From positions 2,542,001-2,606,000 of the forward strand of contig NZ_CP119802.1 in NCBI RefSeq assembly GCF_029338355.1: a stretch of 64,000 nucleotides of DNA, in the 5' to 3' direction. The stretch's first letter is position 1, and each line of letters begins with the position of its first letter. The notes under the pieces are model-generated. The model had not been told where the DNA came from, did not search any database, and saw only the letters and a list, made by a program, of their open reading frames with translations. Shown one piece after another: positions 17,639-26,182 of the stretch. The stretch comes from Halosegnis marinus. GTDB lineage: Archaea > Halobacteriota > Halobacteria > Halobacteriales > Haloarculaceae. The position numbers and the translations under genes were made by a program.

Positions 17639-19354
17639 CTACGGGTGCGCGAAGTAACAGACCGTCTCGCGCTCGGTGTGGTCGTCCACCCGGACGAAGC
17701 CGACCCGTTCGAACTGGAGCAGGTCGTCGGGGTCGTAGTCGGCGATGCCGGGCTCGGCGAAGCAGGGCACGTCGCCGTCGGTCGTGCGCAGGCGCACCGA
17801 GACGGAGCCCTCGACGGGGACCCAGTGGACGACCGGGACGCCCTTCTCGCGGACGACCTCGATGGACTCGTCGGTGTAGACGAGCGTGTCGCCCTCGCGG
17901 CCGAACGGGCCGAACCCCTTGAGCCAGACGCGCTCGCCCGGTTCGGGGACGTCCTCCGGTTCGAGCAGGACGGCGTCGCCGACGGGAATCTCACGCTCGC
18001 CGCGGTCCGGGTGGTCGGGGTGGAGCGGCGGGGTCGCCGCGTCCGGACCGCCCGCGATGTCGTAGCGGACGCCCTCGCGGACCGCGAAGGCGCGGTCCGT
18101 GTCGTCGTCCACGAGTTCGCGGTTGTGCGCGTACACGTTCGACATCGGGAGGTCCACGTCGGAGGTGGAGGTGCCGAGTTCGACCATCGCCGCGACGAGC
18201 GCCTCGCCGCGGATACCGCGCCGCCGGAGCGACTTGATGCTCGGCACGCGGGGGTCGTCCCAGCCGTCGTACTCGCCGGCCGCGATCTTCTCCTTCAGCG
18301 TCGAGGTGGACATCTTCACGTCGTACTCGTCCACCTGGACGTGGCCCCAGTGGACGACCTCGGGGTACTCCCACCCGAAGTAGTCGTAGACGAACCGCTG
18401 GCGCTTCGCGGAGTCCTGCAGGTCGATGCCGCGGATGATGTGGGTGACGCCCGTGAGGTGGTCGTCGATGCCGGACTGGAAGTCGAGCATCGGCCAGCAG
18501 CGGTAGTCGGCCGCTTCCTCGCGCGGGTGCGGGGTATCGACCATCCGGAACGCGACGAAGTCGCGCAGCGCCGGGTTCTTGTGGTCGATGTCGGTGCGCA
18601 CGCGGAGCACCATCTCGCCCGAGCCGTACTCGCCGTCGACCATCGCCGCGAACTCCTCGCGGACGGTCTCGGCGTCCTTGTCGCGATGGGGACACGCCTC
18701 GCCGGCGTTCTTGAGCTCGGAGAACGCCTCGCCCGAACACGAGCAGGTGTAGGCACCCCCCTCGTCGATGAGGTCGCGGGCGTGCTCGTAGTACGTCTCG
18801 ACGCGGTCGCTCGCCGTGATGACCTCGTCCGGCTCGAAGCCGAGGTACTCGATGTCGGAGAGGATGGCGTCGTAGGCGTCGAGGTCCGGACGCTTCGTCT
18901 CGGGGTCGGTGTCGTCGAACCGGACGATGAAGGCGCCGTCGTAGCGGTCGGCGTAGGTGCCGATGACGGCGGGCATCCGCGCGTGGCCGATGTGCCACGG
19001 GCCGTTCGGGTTCGGCGCGGCCCGCATCCGTATCTCGTCGTACTCGTCGGCGTTCGGGAGGTCCGGCAGGTCGCGGTCGTCGCCCTCGTCCTCCGCGTCG
19101 AGTTCCTCGACGGCCCCGGGGTCGAGTTCGGCGAGGCGTTCGCGCTTCGCGTCGGCGTCGAGCCCGTTCACGCGCTCGATGACGGGCGCGACGACGCCCG
19201 GGATCTCGTCGCCGTGGGGCCGGAAGTCGGGGTTCTCGCCCATGAGCGGCCCCATGATCGCCCCTACCTGTGCGTCGCTGTCGTGTTTGAGCCCGTTGAA
19301 CAGCGCGGCCCGCTCGGCCTCGCGTTCGACCCGCTCGCGGAGGTCGTCGTCCAT
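17639..19354 (-). CDS. gltX: Glutamyl-tRNA synthetase, archaeal non-discriminating type
   Basis: A 571-residue class I aminoacyl-tRNA synthetase. The HIGH motif is HIGHARM (121-127) and the KMSKS equivalent is VKMSTSTLKEK. The archaeal-type N-terminal region (1-100) and the C-terminal beta-barrel anticodon-binding domain are present, placing it with the archaeal GluRS/GlnRS group that also charges tRNA-Gln with Glu for correction by GatDE. A CxCx-CPH set near residue 212 (CSCSGEAFSELKNAGEACPH) looks like the zinc-binding insertion. Single gene. Confidence 0.96.
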   Translation of the reverse strand: MDDDLRERVEREAERAALFNGLKHDSDAQVGAIMGPLMGENPDFRPHGDEIPGVVAPVIERVNGLDADAKRERLAELDPGAVEELDAEDEGDDRDLPDLPNADEYDEIRMRAAPNPNGPWHIGHARMPAVIGTYADRYDGAFIVRFDDTDPETKRPDLDAYDAILSDIEYLGFEPDEVITASDRVETYYEHARDLIDEGGAYTCSCSGEAFSELKNAGEACPHRDKDAETVREEFAAMVDGEYGSGEMVLRVRTDIDHKNPALRDFVAFRMVDTPHPREEAADYRCWPMLDFQSGIDDHLTGVTHIIRGIDLQDSAKRQRFVYDYFGWEYPEVVHWGHVQVDEYDVKMSTSTLKEKIAAGEYDGWDDPRVPSIKSLRRRGIRGEALVAAMVELGTSTSDVDLPMSNVYAHNRELVDDDTDRAFAVREGVRYDIAGGPDAATPPLHPDHPDRGEREIPVGDAVLLEPEDVPEPGERVWLKGFGPFGREGDTLVYTDESIEVVREKGVPVVHWVPVEGSVSVRLRTTDGDVPCFAEPGIADYDPDDLLQFERVGFVRVDDHTERETVCYFAHP

Positions 19355-19442
19355 TACCCGGGGATGGACCGCCGGGGGCGAAAAGGGCGTGGATTCGCCG
19401 CGGTCGCGGGGCGTTTTCGTCGCCTGAGAAGCGCCGATAGGG

Positions 19443-19450
19443 AATTAAGG
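19443..19450 (+). promoter_or_regulatory. TATA element AATTAAGG for the pilin gene
   Basis: Centred 26 nt upstream of ATG 19472, supporting that start. Confidence 0.6.
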
Positions 19451-19471
19451 GGCATCGTAGAAGGGGGGTGT

Positions 19472-20602
19472 ATGGGAGGGGGACGCGACGAACGGGGGAT
19501 ATCGCCGGTCATCGGCGTCACGCTCATGCTCGTCATCGTGGTCGCGCTCGCGGCGGTGTCGGCCACGCTGTTCCTCGGCCTGTCCGACCGCCTCGTCGCG
19601 CCGGCCCCGGCCCTCGCCAGCGAGGAGTCGATACAGGTGCGCCTGGAGGGCAACGAGACGGACCACCGCCTCCAGTTCGTCCACCAGTCGGGGCAGTCGG
19701 TGCCCGCGGACACGCTTCGCGTCACCGTCCGCAGCGGCGACGCGACGGCGACGTACGACCTCGACTCGGGGAGCGCCGCGGCGCTCAACGACGGCTCGTG
19801 GTCGGCCGGCGAGAAGCTCGGCCTGACCCTCGACGAGTCGACCGTCTGTGCCGGCGGCGGGGAGAGCGCGGAGGTGTCGCTCGTCTACGACGGGGGCGAC
19901 CGGAACTCGTTCACCATCAGCGAGCGGCGCGTCCCGGTCGAGCGCGGCCAGTTCCTCATCGAGGGCGACACGGTCAGGACGACGGCGGAGTTCACGGCGA
20001 ACGTGAAGTTCCTCGGCACCGGCTGGTCGAGTCCGACGTACGACGCGCCGGTGAACGTCTCCGTCCGGGTGAACGGTTCCGAGGTCCACGCGTGGGAGAT
20101 GGTGGGCGACTCGACGACCCAGGTGGGCGCGTACGGCGTCTCCCGGCAGTCCGCGGGGACGACGCTCACCGTGGTCGCCCGCGGCAAGACCGGGCCGGGC
20201 GACTACGGCGACTGGCGCACCACGAGCGCGACGGAGAACGAGGAGTACCTCATCGTCCTCCGGGACGGCGACACGGTGCCGAACTACGAGCCGGGGAACG
20301 ACCAGCAGTCCGCCGCGGCGTACGCCGAGCCGTTCATCAACGACTCGGGGTACATCGACCTCGCGGACAACCAGGCGGTGTTCCTGTTCGACTTCAACCA
20401 CGGGACGCCGCCGGACGAGGTCGACTACCAGGACGCGGTCGTGCTCGTCTCCTTCTTCACCCAGCAGGGGCAGGGGCCGGAGGTGTACAACACCGGGGGT
20501 CGGGACGTCATCGTCTGTCCCGCCGAGACGAGCAACGCGAGCCCCAACGGCGGGAACGGGAACGGGAACGGGAACGGAAACGGCAACGGAAACGGGAACT
20601 GA
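19472..20602 (+). CDS. Type IV pilin-like surface protein
   Basis: A 376-residue secreted protein with an archaeal class III signal. The short N-terminus GRDERG is followed by ISPVIGVTLMLVIVVALAAV; PibD would cut after Gly9, leaving the hydrophobic helix as the pilin core. This ISPVIG block is typical of haloarchaeal pilins. The remainder is an Asn- and Ser-rich beta domain with potential N-glycosylation sites such as NET, NVS and NGS. The C-terminus is an Asn-Gly repeat encoded by a hexanucleotide tract. It is longer than the common 140-residue PilA proteins and could be a minor pilin or adhesin. Confidence 0.85.
   Translation: MGGGRDERGISPVIGVTLMLVIVVALAAVSATLFLGLSDRLVAPAPALASEESIQVRLEGNETDHRLQFVHQSGQSVPADTLRVTVRSGDATATYDLDSGSAAALNDGSWSAGEKLGLTLDESTVCAGGGESAEVSLVYDGGDRNSFTISERRVPVERGQFLIEGDTVRTTAEFTANVKFLGTGWSSPTYDAPVNVSVRVNGSEVHAWEMVGDSTTQVGAYGVSRQSAGTTLTVVARGKTGPGDYGDWRTTSATENEEYLIVLRDGDTVPNYEPGNDQQSAAAYAEPFINDSGYIDLADNQAVFLFDFNHGTPPDEVDYQDAVVLVSFFTQQGQGPEVYNTGGRDVIVCPAETSNASPNGGNGNGNGNGNGNGNGN
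20552..20599 (+). repeat. Hexanucleotide repeat, 8 units of GGGAAC-type
   Basis: Eight head-to-tail six-base units (five exact GGGAAC, three with one change) encode the alternating Gly-Asn tail and end directly at the pilin stop codon. Because the unit is two codons long, loss or gain of copies keeps the frame. Confidence 0.9.
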
Positions 20603-20606
20603 CCCG

Positions 20607-21644
20607 TCAGTACTCCCGCTCGATGAGGAAGTCCGCCACGTCACACAGCAGGCTGCGTGCCTCGTTCTCGGGGAGGTGTTCGAGCCGGCGCTTGCCGGAG
20701 GCGACGAGGTCCTGTGCCATCTCGCGGGCGTAGTCGATGGAGCCGCTCTCGCGGAGCTCCGCGACGGCCGCGTCGATGGCCTCCTCGGTTACCTCCTCGG
20801 GGTCGTCGACGTCCACCAGCCCGTCCACGTCGACGCCGTTGTCGCGGGCGTGGAGGCTGATGACGGTCCGCTTCCCCTCGACGAGGTCGGAGCCGCGCTG
20901 CTTGCCGAGCTTCTCGGAGGGGGTCGTCAGGTCGAGCACGTCGTCCTGTATCTGGAACGCACAGCCGATGTCGAGCCCGTAGCCGTGGAGCGCCTCGACG
21001 ACCTCGTCGTCGGCGCCGAGCAGGACCGCGGGAATCGCGGCGGCCGCGGCGTACAGCACGGCGGTCTTGAGTTCGACCATCTCCAGGTACTCGTCGGTCG
21101 TCACGTCGCCGCGCGACTCGAATCCCACGTCGAACGCCTGCCCCTCGCAGATCTCGGTGCAGGTGGTCGCGAGCTCGTCGAGCGCGCGCACCTGCCGCTC
21201 GGGCGGCGCGTCGGTTTCGAGCATGAACTCGAACGCCTTCGAGTAGAGCGTGTCGCCCGCGAGGATGGCGGTCTCCACGTCGTACTCCCGGTGGACGGAG
21301 GGAACCCCGCGCCGGAGGTCGTCGTCGTCCATGATGTCGTCGTGGATGAGCGTGAACGACTGGATGACCTCTATCGAGACGGCGGCGCTCATCACGTCCA
21401 CCGGCTCGTCCCCGAGGTCGGGGAACGCCCGGTAGGGGTGTTCGAACGGTTCCACGTCGGTGAGCGCCTCCGCGACGAGCAACAGCACGGTGGGGCGGAG
21501 CCGCTTCCCCCCGGCGTCGAGCAGGTAGCGCGACGCCTCGTACAGCTGTTCGGGCCGCTGGACCGGCAGCTGCTCGTCGATGGCCGCGTTCACCTCCTCG
21601 CGGCGGTCACGGACGGCCGCGCGGACGCGCTCCTCGGCGCTCAT
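20607..21644 (-). CDS. idsA: Isoprenyl diphosphate synthase (geranylgeranyl type)
   Basis: A 345-residue trans-prenyltransferase making GGPP/farnesylgeranyl diphosphate for archaeal lipids and quinones. The first aspartate-rich motif is [13 protein letters not shown] from Asp102, the second is [11 protein letters not shown], and GGKRLRP near 45 binds the isopentenyl diphosphate. The residues before the first Asp-rich motif set chain length, but I cannot call the exact product. Its start overlaps the RNase J stop by 4 nt, at the end of the mevalonate-pathway block. Confidence 0.95.
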   Translation of the reverse strand: MSAEERVRAAVRDRREEVNAAIDEQLPVQRPEQLYEASRYLLDAGGKRLRPTVLLLVAEALTDVEPFEHPYRAFPDLGDEPVDVMSAAVSIEVIQSFTLIHDDIMDDDDLRRGVPSVHREYDVETAILAGDTLYSKAFEFMLETDAPPERQVRALDELATTCTEICEGQAFDVGFESRGDVTTDEYLEMVELKTAVLYAAAAAIPAVLLGADDEVVEALHGYGLDIGCAFQIQDDVLDLTTPSEKLGKQRGSDLVEGKRTVISLHARDNGVDVDGLVDVDDPEEVTEEAIDAAVAELRESGSIDYAREMAQDLVASGKRRLEHLPENEARSLLCDVADFLIEREY

Positions 21645-22993
21645 TCGACCAGGTTGATGACGTTGCCGTTGCGCGTCACGTGGAGGTCACGCCCGAGCTG
21701 GTACCCCTTGCTCGCCGCGAGGTCGACGTACGGCGCGAAGCCCTTCATGTCCTGGTGGGCCGGGATGACGTGCTCGGGTTCGAGCGCGTCGAGCATCTCG
21801 TAGTGGCCCTCCTCGCGCAGGTGACCGGAGACGTGGATGTCGTCGTAGATGCGCGCGCCCTGCATGCCGAGGAGCTTCTCGGACTGGTAGCGCTGGCCCT
21901 CGTTCGTCGGCTCCGGGATGACCCGCGCCGAGAAGATGACCTTGTCGCCCTCGTCCAGCTCGTAGGGGGTCTCGCCGCGACCCATCCGGGTGAGCATCGC
22001 GCGCGGCTCGCCCTGGTGGCCCGTGACGATGGGGAGGTACTTCTCCTTCCCCTCGTTCATGATGCGCTTGAACGTGCGGTCCACGCTCTTGCGGTGGCCG
22101 TACATCCCCACGTCGCCGGGGAAGTCCACGAAGCCGAGCCGCTCGGCGGTCCCCGAGTACTTCTCCATCGAGCGCCCGAGCAGGACGGGCTGTCGGCCGA
22201 TGTCGCGCGCGAACTCGACGAGCGAGGAGACGCGGGCGATGTGGCTGGAGAACGTCGTGGCGACGATACCGCCGTCGTAGTCCTCCACGGAGGTCATCAC
22301 GTCCTTCAGGTGGCGGCGCGCGACGGACTCCGAGGGGGTGCGGCCCTTGCGGCCCGCGTTCGTACAGTCCTCGATGTACGCGAGGACGCCGTTGCCCTCG
22401 CGCCCGATCTCGCGGAACCGCTTCATGTCGATGGGGTCCCCGATGACCGGCGTGTGGTCCATCCGCTTGTCGAGGCCGTAGACGACCGCGCCCTCGGGCG
22501 TGTGGACGACGGGGTTGATGGCGTCGATGATGGAGTGGGTGACGTTGACGAACTCCAGTTGGACCTCGCCCGAGTCGCCGATCTCCATCGTCTCGCCGGC
22601 GTCCATCTTCTGGAGGTCGTTGTTGACGCCGAACTTCTGTTCGCCCTCGATCTGCTGTTTCACCAGCTCGATGGTGAACGGCGTCGCCACGATGGGCGCG
22701 TCGTACCGGTGTGCGAGCTTCGAAATGGCGCCGATGTGGTCGAGGTGGCCGTGCGTCGGCACGATGGCCTGCACGTCGCCCTCGATGTCGCTCATGACCC
22801 GGTCGTCCGGGATGGCCCCCATATCGATGAGGTCCAGGCTGTGCATCCGCTCGGTCTCGACGTTGTCGTGGATGAGGACCTTCGACAGGTTCAGCCCCAT
22901 GTCGAAGACCACCACGTCGTCGCCAGCGCGGACGGCAGTCATCTGCCGGCCGACTTCCTCGTAGCCGCCGATTGTCGCGATATCGATTTCCAT
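21641..22993 (-). CDS. rnj: Ribonuclease J (beta-CASP metallo-beta-lactamase RNase)
   Basis: A 450-residue archaeal RNase J, a 5'-3' exonuclease that degrades 5'-monophosphate RNA. The zinc motif HGHLDH is at 81-86, the metallo-beta-lactamase core runs to about 200, and the beta-CASP part includes [10 protein letters not shown] and [10 protein letters not shown]-like segments. C-terminal [13 protein letters not shown] and PAHQDMKG complete the metal site. ATG 22993 starts the conserved [18 protein letters not shown]; a TTG at 23194 in frame would add 67 residues with no homology. The gene is followed by idsA, an arrangement seen in other haloarchaea. Confidence 0.95.
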   Translation of the reverse strand: MEIDIATIGGYEEVGRQMTAVRAGDDVVVFDMGLNLSKVLIHDNVETERMHSLDLIDMGAIPDDRVMSDIEGDVQAIVPTHGHLDHIGAISKLAHRYDAPIVATPFTIELVKQQIEGEQKFGVNNDLQKMDAGETMEIGDSGEVQLEFVNVTHSIIDAINPVVHTPEGAVVYGLDKRMDHTPVIGDPIDMKRFREIGREGNGVLAYIEDCTNAGRKGRTPSESVARRHLKDVMTSVEDYDGGIVATTFSSHIARVSSLVEFARDIGRQPVLLGRSMEKYSGTAERLGFVDFPGDVGMYGHRKSVDRTFKRIMNEGKEKYLPIVTGHQGEPRAMLTRMGRGETPYELDEGDKVIFSARVIPEPTNEGQRYQSEKLLGMQGARIYDDIHVSGHLREEGHYEMLDALEPEHVIPAHQDMKGFAPYVDLAASKGYQLGRDLHVTRNGNVINLVE

Positions 22994-23205
22994 AGTTGTG
23001 TCGTCCGAGGAGAGTCGCCCCGCGTGGAGGACCGGCGAGTACCGGCGACTGGCGCCCGAGGGCGTGCCGCGGTGGCGGTCGTCGGAGTCGGGAAGGCCCC
23101 GCGGGCCCGCCCGGCCGTGTCCGACCGCCGAAGCCGGCCGCCCCCGCGTTCCCGGGGCGACCGCGTCTCGGTTAACTGCCGCTTTCTTCCCCAACCGTAA
23201 AAGTG
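22994..23205 (-). promoter_or_regulatory. Long GC-rich leader of rnj with upstream TATA element
   Basis: The nearest good TATA-like box on the minus strand (CTTTTACGG, about 23196-23205) is some 200 nt before the RNase J ATG, so the predicted leader is about 170 nt. It contains the stem CGCCCC/GGGGCG and other GC-rich repeats. No box lies at the usual 27 nt. It could hold a regulatory structure. Confidence 0.4.
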
Positions 23206-23237
23206 TCGTGGGTTGGGCGTCGCGGGCCGAAACCGCC

Positions 23238-24047
23238 TCAGAGCGCGGCGAGCAGGCCCGGAGCGAGGCCGGCGACGAGCAGCGCCGCGCCGACGAGCGC
23301 GAGGAGTGCGCCGCCGGCGAGGTACAGCGTCCCGTTCGAGCGCGCGTCCACGAGTTCGGCCTCCGAGCGGTTCGAGACGATGAACCGTTCGGCGTCGCGG
23401 TGGCCGTCGTCCGCGGCGGCGACCACCTCGAAGTCGTTGCCGCCGAACTCCTCGGCGCCGACCCGCGTCGCCGTGCCCAGCACGTACACCTCGTCGCCCG
23501 GCCGAATCAGCTTCTGGCGGTACTTCCGGTCGCCGACCTGCTGGCCCCAGTCGAGCGCCTTGATGAACGCCTCGCGCGGCCCGCCCGGCGTCGAGTCCAT
23601 CGCGAGGAACCGCTCGACCGGCTCGGGGAGCGGGTCGTCCACGCCTATCTCCCGGACCCACGCGGTGTCGGGGTCGAACTCCAGGTTCGCGCCGTCGGGC
23701 CGGACGACGACGCGGTCGGTGCCGTCGTCCAGCACGAACTCCGTCGCGTAGGTACCCGTCCCCTCCGTGCGCCACGAGGAGTGTTTGCCCGACTCCTCCC
23801 ACTCCTCTATCTCCCACCACGCGGCGAGCGCGTCCTCGTCGGTGAACGGGGCCGGGAGCGGGCCGTCGTCCGTCGGTTCCGCGCGACCGACGAGTTCCAC
23901 GGGGCCGGGCGTCACGGCCAGCGCGTCGGTCGTCTCCGTCGCCTCCATCAGCGCGGTCTCGGCGCGCATCCGTCGGCCGCGATAGACGCCGTAGCCGCCG
24001 ACCGCGAGGAACAGTACGCCGGCGAGGAGCGGGACGACACTCACCAT
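23238..24047 (-). CDS. GIDE-domain membrane protein
   Basis: A 269-residue protein with an N-terminal membrane helix (about 3-22), a soluble domain, and a C-terminal helix (about 243-265). The soluble part matches the GIDE domain, first described in mitochondrial and chloroplast E3 ubiquitin ligases: [12 protein letters not shown]...[29 protein letters not shown]. The RING finger of the eukaryotic proteins is absent. Prokaryotic GIDE proteins have no settled function. It lies between ipk and rnj in the mevalonate block, 69 nt downstream of ipk, and may be cotranscribed. Confidence 0.78.
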   Translation of the reverse strand: MVSVVPLLAGVLFLAVGGYGVYRGRRMRAETALMEATETTDALAVTPGPVELVGRAEPTDDGPLPAPFTDEDALAAWWEIEEWEESGKHSSWRTEGTGTYATEFVLDDGTDRVVVRPDGANLEFDPDTAWVREIGVDDPLPEPVERFLAMDSTPGGPREAFIKALDWGQQVGDRKYRQKLIRPGDEVYVLGTATRVGAEEFGGNDFEVVAAADDGHRDAERFIVSNRSEAELVDARSNGTLYLAGGALLALVGAALLVAGLAPGLLAAL

Positions 24048-24116
24048 CGTATCACCGCCTCGGGGACCATACGCACGGGTGGTCGCGCGCCGGACTTCAA
24101 TCCCGCCGCTCGCCGG

Positions 24117-24854
24117 TCAGTCGATGCGGGTTCCCGGCTCCCCGCCGGCGAGGAACTCGGCGACGGCGTCGGCGTCGAACACGTAGGCCGGCGCGTCGAG
24201 CGCGAGCAGTTCCCGCACCTTCGCGGCCATGCCGCCGGTCACGTCCGTCGAGTCGCTCCCGCCGAGCGCGTCGGCCACCTCGTCGAACGCGCCGATGCGC
24301 GGGACGACCGCGCCGTCGGCGTCGAGCACGCCCGGCACCGCCGAGCAGAGACCGACCCGCTCCGCCCCGAGCGACGCCGCGAGCGCGACGACGAGTTCGT
24401 CGCCCGAGAGTATCGTCACGCCCTCGCCGGCGTGGGCGACGACGTCGCCGTGGAGGACGGGAACGAACCCCTCGTCGAGCATCGTCGCGACGCTCCCCGC
24501 CGGGAGCGAGAGGTCGCCGTCCGCGTCGCGAGCGGCGAGCGAGAACGGGTGGACCGGAACCGCGGGCGCGCCGGCGTCGGCGAGCGCCCCGACGACGGCG
24601 CGGTTGAGGTCCTCCATCGCGCCGGCGATGCCGCGGGCCGCGGCGGGGTCTCCCGACCCCTCGGTGCGCGAGACGCCGTGCGCGCTGGCGTGGTGGTGGC
24701 CGAAGGAGCCGCCGCCGTGGACGACGACCAGCGGCCCGTCGTGACCGGCGACCGCGTCGGCGAGCGCCGCCAATCGTTCGTCGTCCACCGTCTCGGGCGC
24801 GTCCTTGTCCGTGACGACGCTCCCGCCGAGTTTGAGGACCGTGGGGCTACTCAC
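24117..24854 (-). CDS. Isopentenyl phosphate kinase
   Basis: A 245-residue amino-acid-kinase-fold enzyme converting isopentenyl phosphate to isopentenyl diphosphate in the archaeal mevalonate pathway. The N-terminal VLKLGGSVVTDK binds nucleotide, GGGSFGHHHA (48-56) contains the catalytic His, and STDVTGGMAAKV closes the ATP site. Overlaps mvk by 8 nt. Together they phosphorylate pathway intermediates, and idsA downstream uses the products. Confidence 0.95.
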   Translation of the reverse strand: MSSPTVLKLGGSVVTDKDAPETVDDERLAALADAVAGHDGPLVVVHGGGSFGHHHASAHGVSRTEGSGDPAAARGIAGAMEDLNRAVVGALADAGAPAVPVHPFSLAARDADGDLSLPAGSVATMLDEGFVPVLHGDVVAHAGEGVTILSGDELVVALAASLGAERVGLCSAVPGVLDADGAVVPRIGAFDEVADALGGSDSTDVTGGMAAKVRELLALDAPAYVFDADAVAEFLAGGEPGTRID

Positions 24855-25830
24855 GCCGGACCCCCTCGGTGTCGAGTTCGGCGCGGAACGCCGACTCGCA
24901 GCCGGGCGTGTATTCGAGCGCGCGTTCCGTCGCGTCGGTGTCGTCGAGCGCGACGATACAGCCGCCGCCGCCGGCGCCCGTGAGCTTCGCCCCCGCCGCG
25001 CCGGCGTCGCGCGCGGCCCACACCATCGCCTCCAGCGAGCGCGACGAGACGCCGAGCGCCGCGAGCAGGCCGTGGTTGAAGTCCATCAGGTCGCCGAGTT
25101 CGCCCACGTCGCCGTCACGGAGGGCGCGCTCGCCCTGTCGCACGAGGTCGCCGATGGCGGCCACGGTGTCGTCGGCGAAGCCGTACGTCTCCTTCAGGTC
25201 GCGGACGCCCGCGACGAGTTCGCCCGTGTTGCCCGCGCCGCCGTCGTAGCCGACGACGAAGGGGAGTTCCGGCGCGTCCCCGATGCGGTCACAGTCGTCG
25301 CCCTCGACCCGGACCGCGCCGCCCATCGCCGAGCAGAAGGTGTCGGCCCGCGAGGCCTGCCCCTCCTGCACCTCGTGTTCGACGCGGTAGGCGCGGTCGG
25401 CCAGCTCCTCCGCGGAGAGGTCGACGCCGAGTTCCCGTGTCGCGGCGTCGATACCGGCGACGACGACGGCGGCCGAGGAGCCGAGTCCCGCGCCGAGGGG
25501 GATGTCCGACTCGATGGTCACGTCGAAGCCGACGCCCTCCACGCCGGCCGCGTCGCGCGCCTGCGCCACCGCGCCGTCCACGTAGCCCGTCGCCGCGGCC
25601 ACGAGGTCGCCCGGCACGTCCACGTCCGCGTCGCCGGGGTCGTCGCCGTAGGTGACGGTGAAGCCGTCGAGCGAGAGGTCCGCGGCGTCCACGCGGATGC
25701 GGTCGTCGTCGCGGCGCTCGACGGTGACGCGCGCGCGCCGCGAGACGGCACACGGCACCGCCGGCTCGCCGTAGACGACGGCGTGCTCCCCGAACAGGTA
25801 CACCTTGCCGGGGGCGCTCGAAGTGGTCAT
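24847..25830 (-). CDS. mvk: Mevalonate kinase
   Basis: A 327-residue GHMP kinase that phosphorylates mevalonate. The ATP loop is PLGAGLGSSAAVVVAG, the second substrate motif includes ASRADTFCSAMGGAV, and the C-terminal glycine-rich motif is GAKLTGAGGGGCIVAL. Its length is normal. It is first in the mvk-ipk-GIDE-rnj-idsA block and has a clear TATA box (GCTTAAACGC) 26 nt before the ATG. Confidence 0.96.
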   Translation of the reverse strand: MTTSSAPGKVYLFGEHAVVYGEPAVPCAVSRRARVTVERRDDDRIRVDAADLSLDGFTVTYGDDPGDADVDVPGDLVAAATGYVDGAVAQARDAAGVEGVGFDVTIESDIPLGAGLGSSAAVVVAGIDAATRELGVDLSAEELADRAYRVEHEVQEGQASRADTFCSAMGGAVRVEGDDCDRIGDAPELPFVVGYDGGAGNTGELVAGVRDLKETYGFADDTVAAIGDLVRQGERALRDGDVGELGDLMDFNHGLLAALGVSSRSLEAMVWAARDAGAAGAKLTGAGGGGCIVALDDTDATERALEYTPGCESAFRAELDTEGVRRE

Positions 25831-25852
25831 GTGCCGTCGTGTCGCGCTCGGC

Positions 25853-25859
25853 GTTTAAG
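25853..25859 (-). promoter_or_regulatory. TATA element for the mvk operon
   Basis: CTTAAAC on the minus strand, centred 26 nt upstream of ATG 25830. Confidence 0.6.
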
Positions 25860-25930
25860 CCTATCCGAACCGCCCGAGGCGGCCGCAGGCGCCCCACCGT
25901 CGGCGACGGGTCTTTTCCGCCGCACGGACT

Positions 25931-26130
25931 CGGCGACGTATGGACCCGCTCACGCGCCGGAGCGGCCGGCGCTCGTCTCGCCCATCCTGGTGTTCGACGG
26001 CCGGCACGACTCGGGCGAGCCGCGGCCGCGTGAGGGGGAGATAGCCGAGGTGCGGTGGTTCACGGAGCGGCCCGAGCCGGTGTTGTACGACGACCTCCGG
26101 ACGTTCCCGATGTCCGACGAGCGGGTGTGA
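25931..26130 (+). pseudogene. Remnant of a Nudix hydrolase C-terminus
   Basis: In the 353-nt gap between mvk and the sensor kinase, frame +1 reads ERPALVSPILVFDGRH followed by EGEIAEVRWFTERP and EPVLYDDLRTFPMSD, then TGA at 26128-26130. This is the typical C-terminal third of haloarchaeal Nudix hydrolases. No Nudix box or N-terminal strand precedes it. The only ATG (25940) is in another frame. I read it as a 5'-truncated relic. The rest of the gap holds only the mvk and kinase promoters. Confidence 0.55.
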
Positions 26131-26153
26131 AGCGGCCGACACGACGGGGTACA

Positions 26154-26159
26154 CATATC
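26154..26159 (+). promoter_or_regulatory. TATA element CATATC for the sensor kinase
   Basis: Centred 27 nt upstream of ATG 26183. Confidence 0.5.
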
Positions 26160-26182
26160 CGTCGCGGGGGAGAGGGGCGAGT

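Noticed and set aside
20552-20599. Short repeat array considered as a CRISPR or origin repeat
   Set aside because: Units are contiguous six-base repeats inside a reading frame, without spacers, so it is a coding microsatellite.
22994-23194. In-frame TTG start that would extend RNase J by 67 residues
   Set aside because: The added residues are Arg/Pro/Gly-rich without homology, and the family starts at [13 protein letters not shown].
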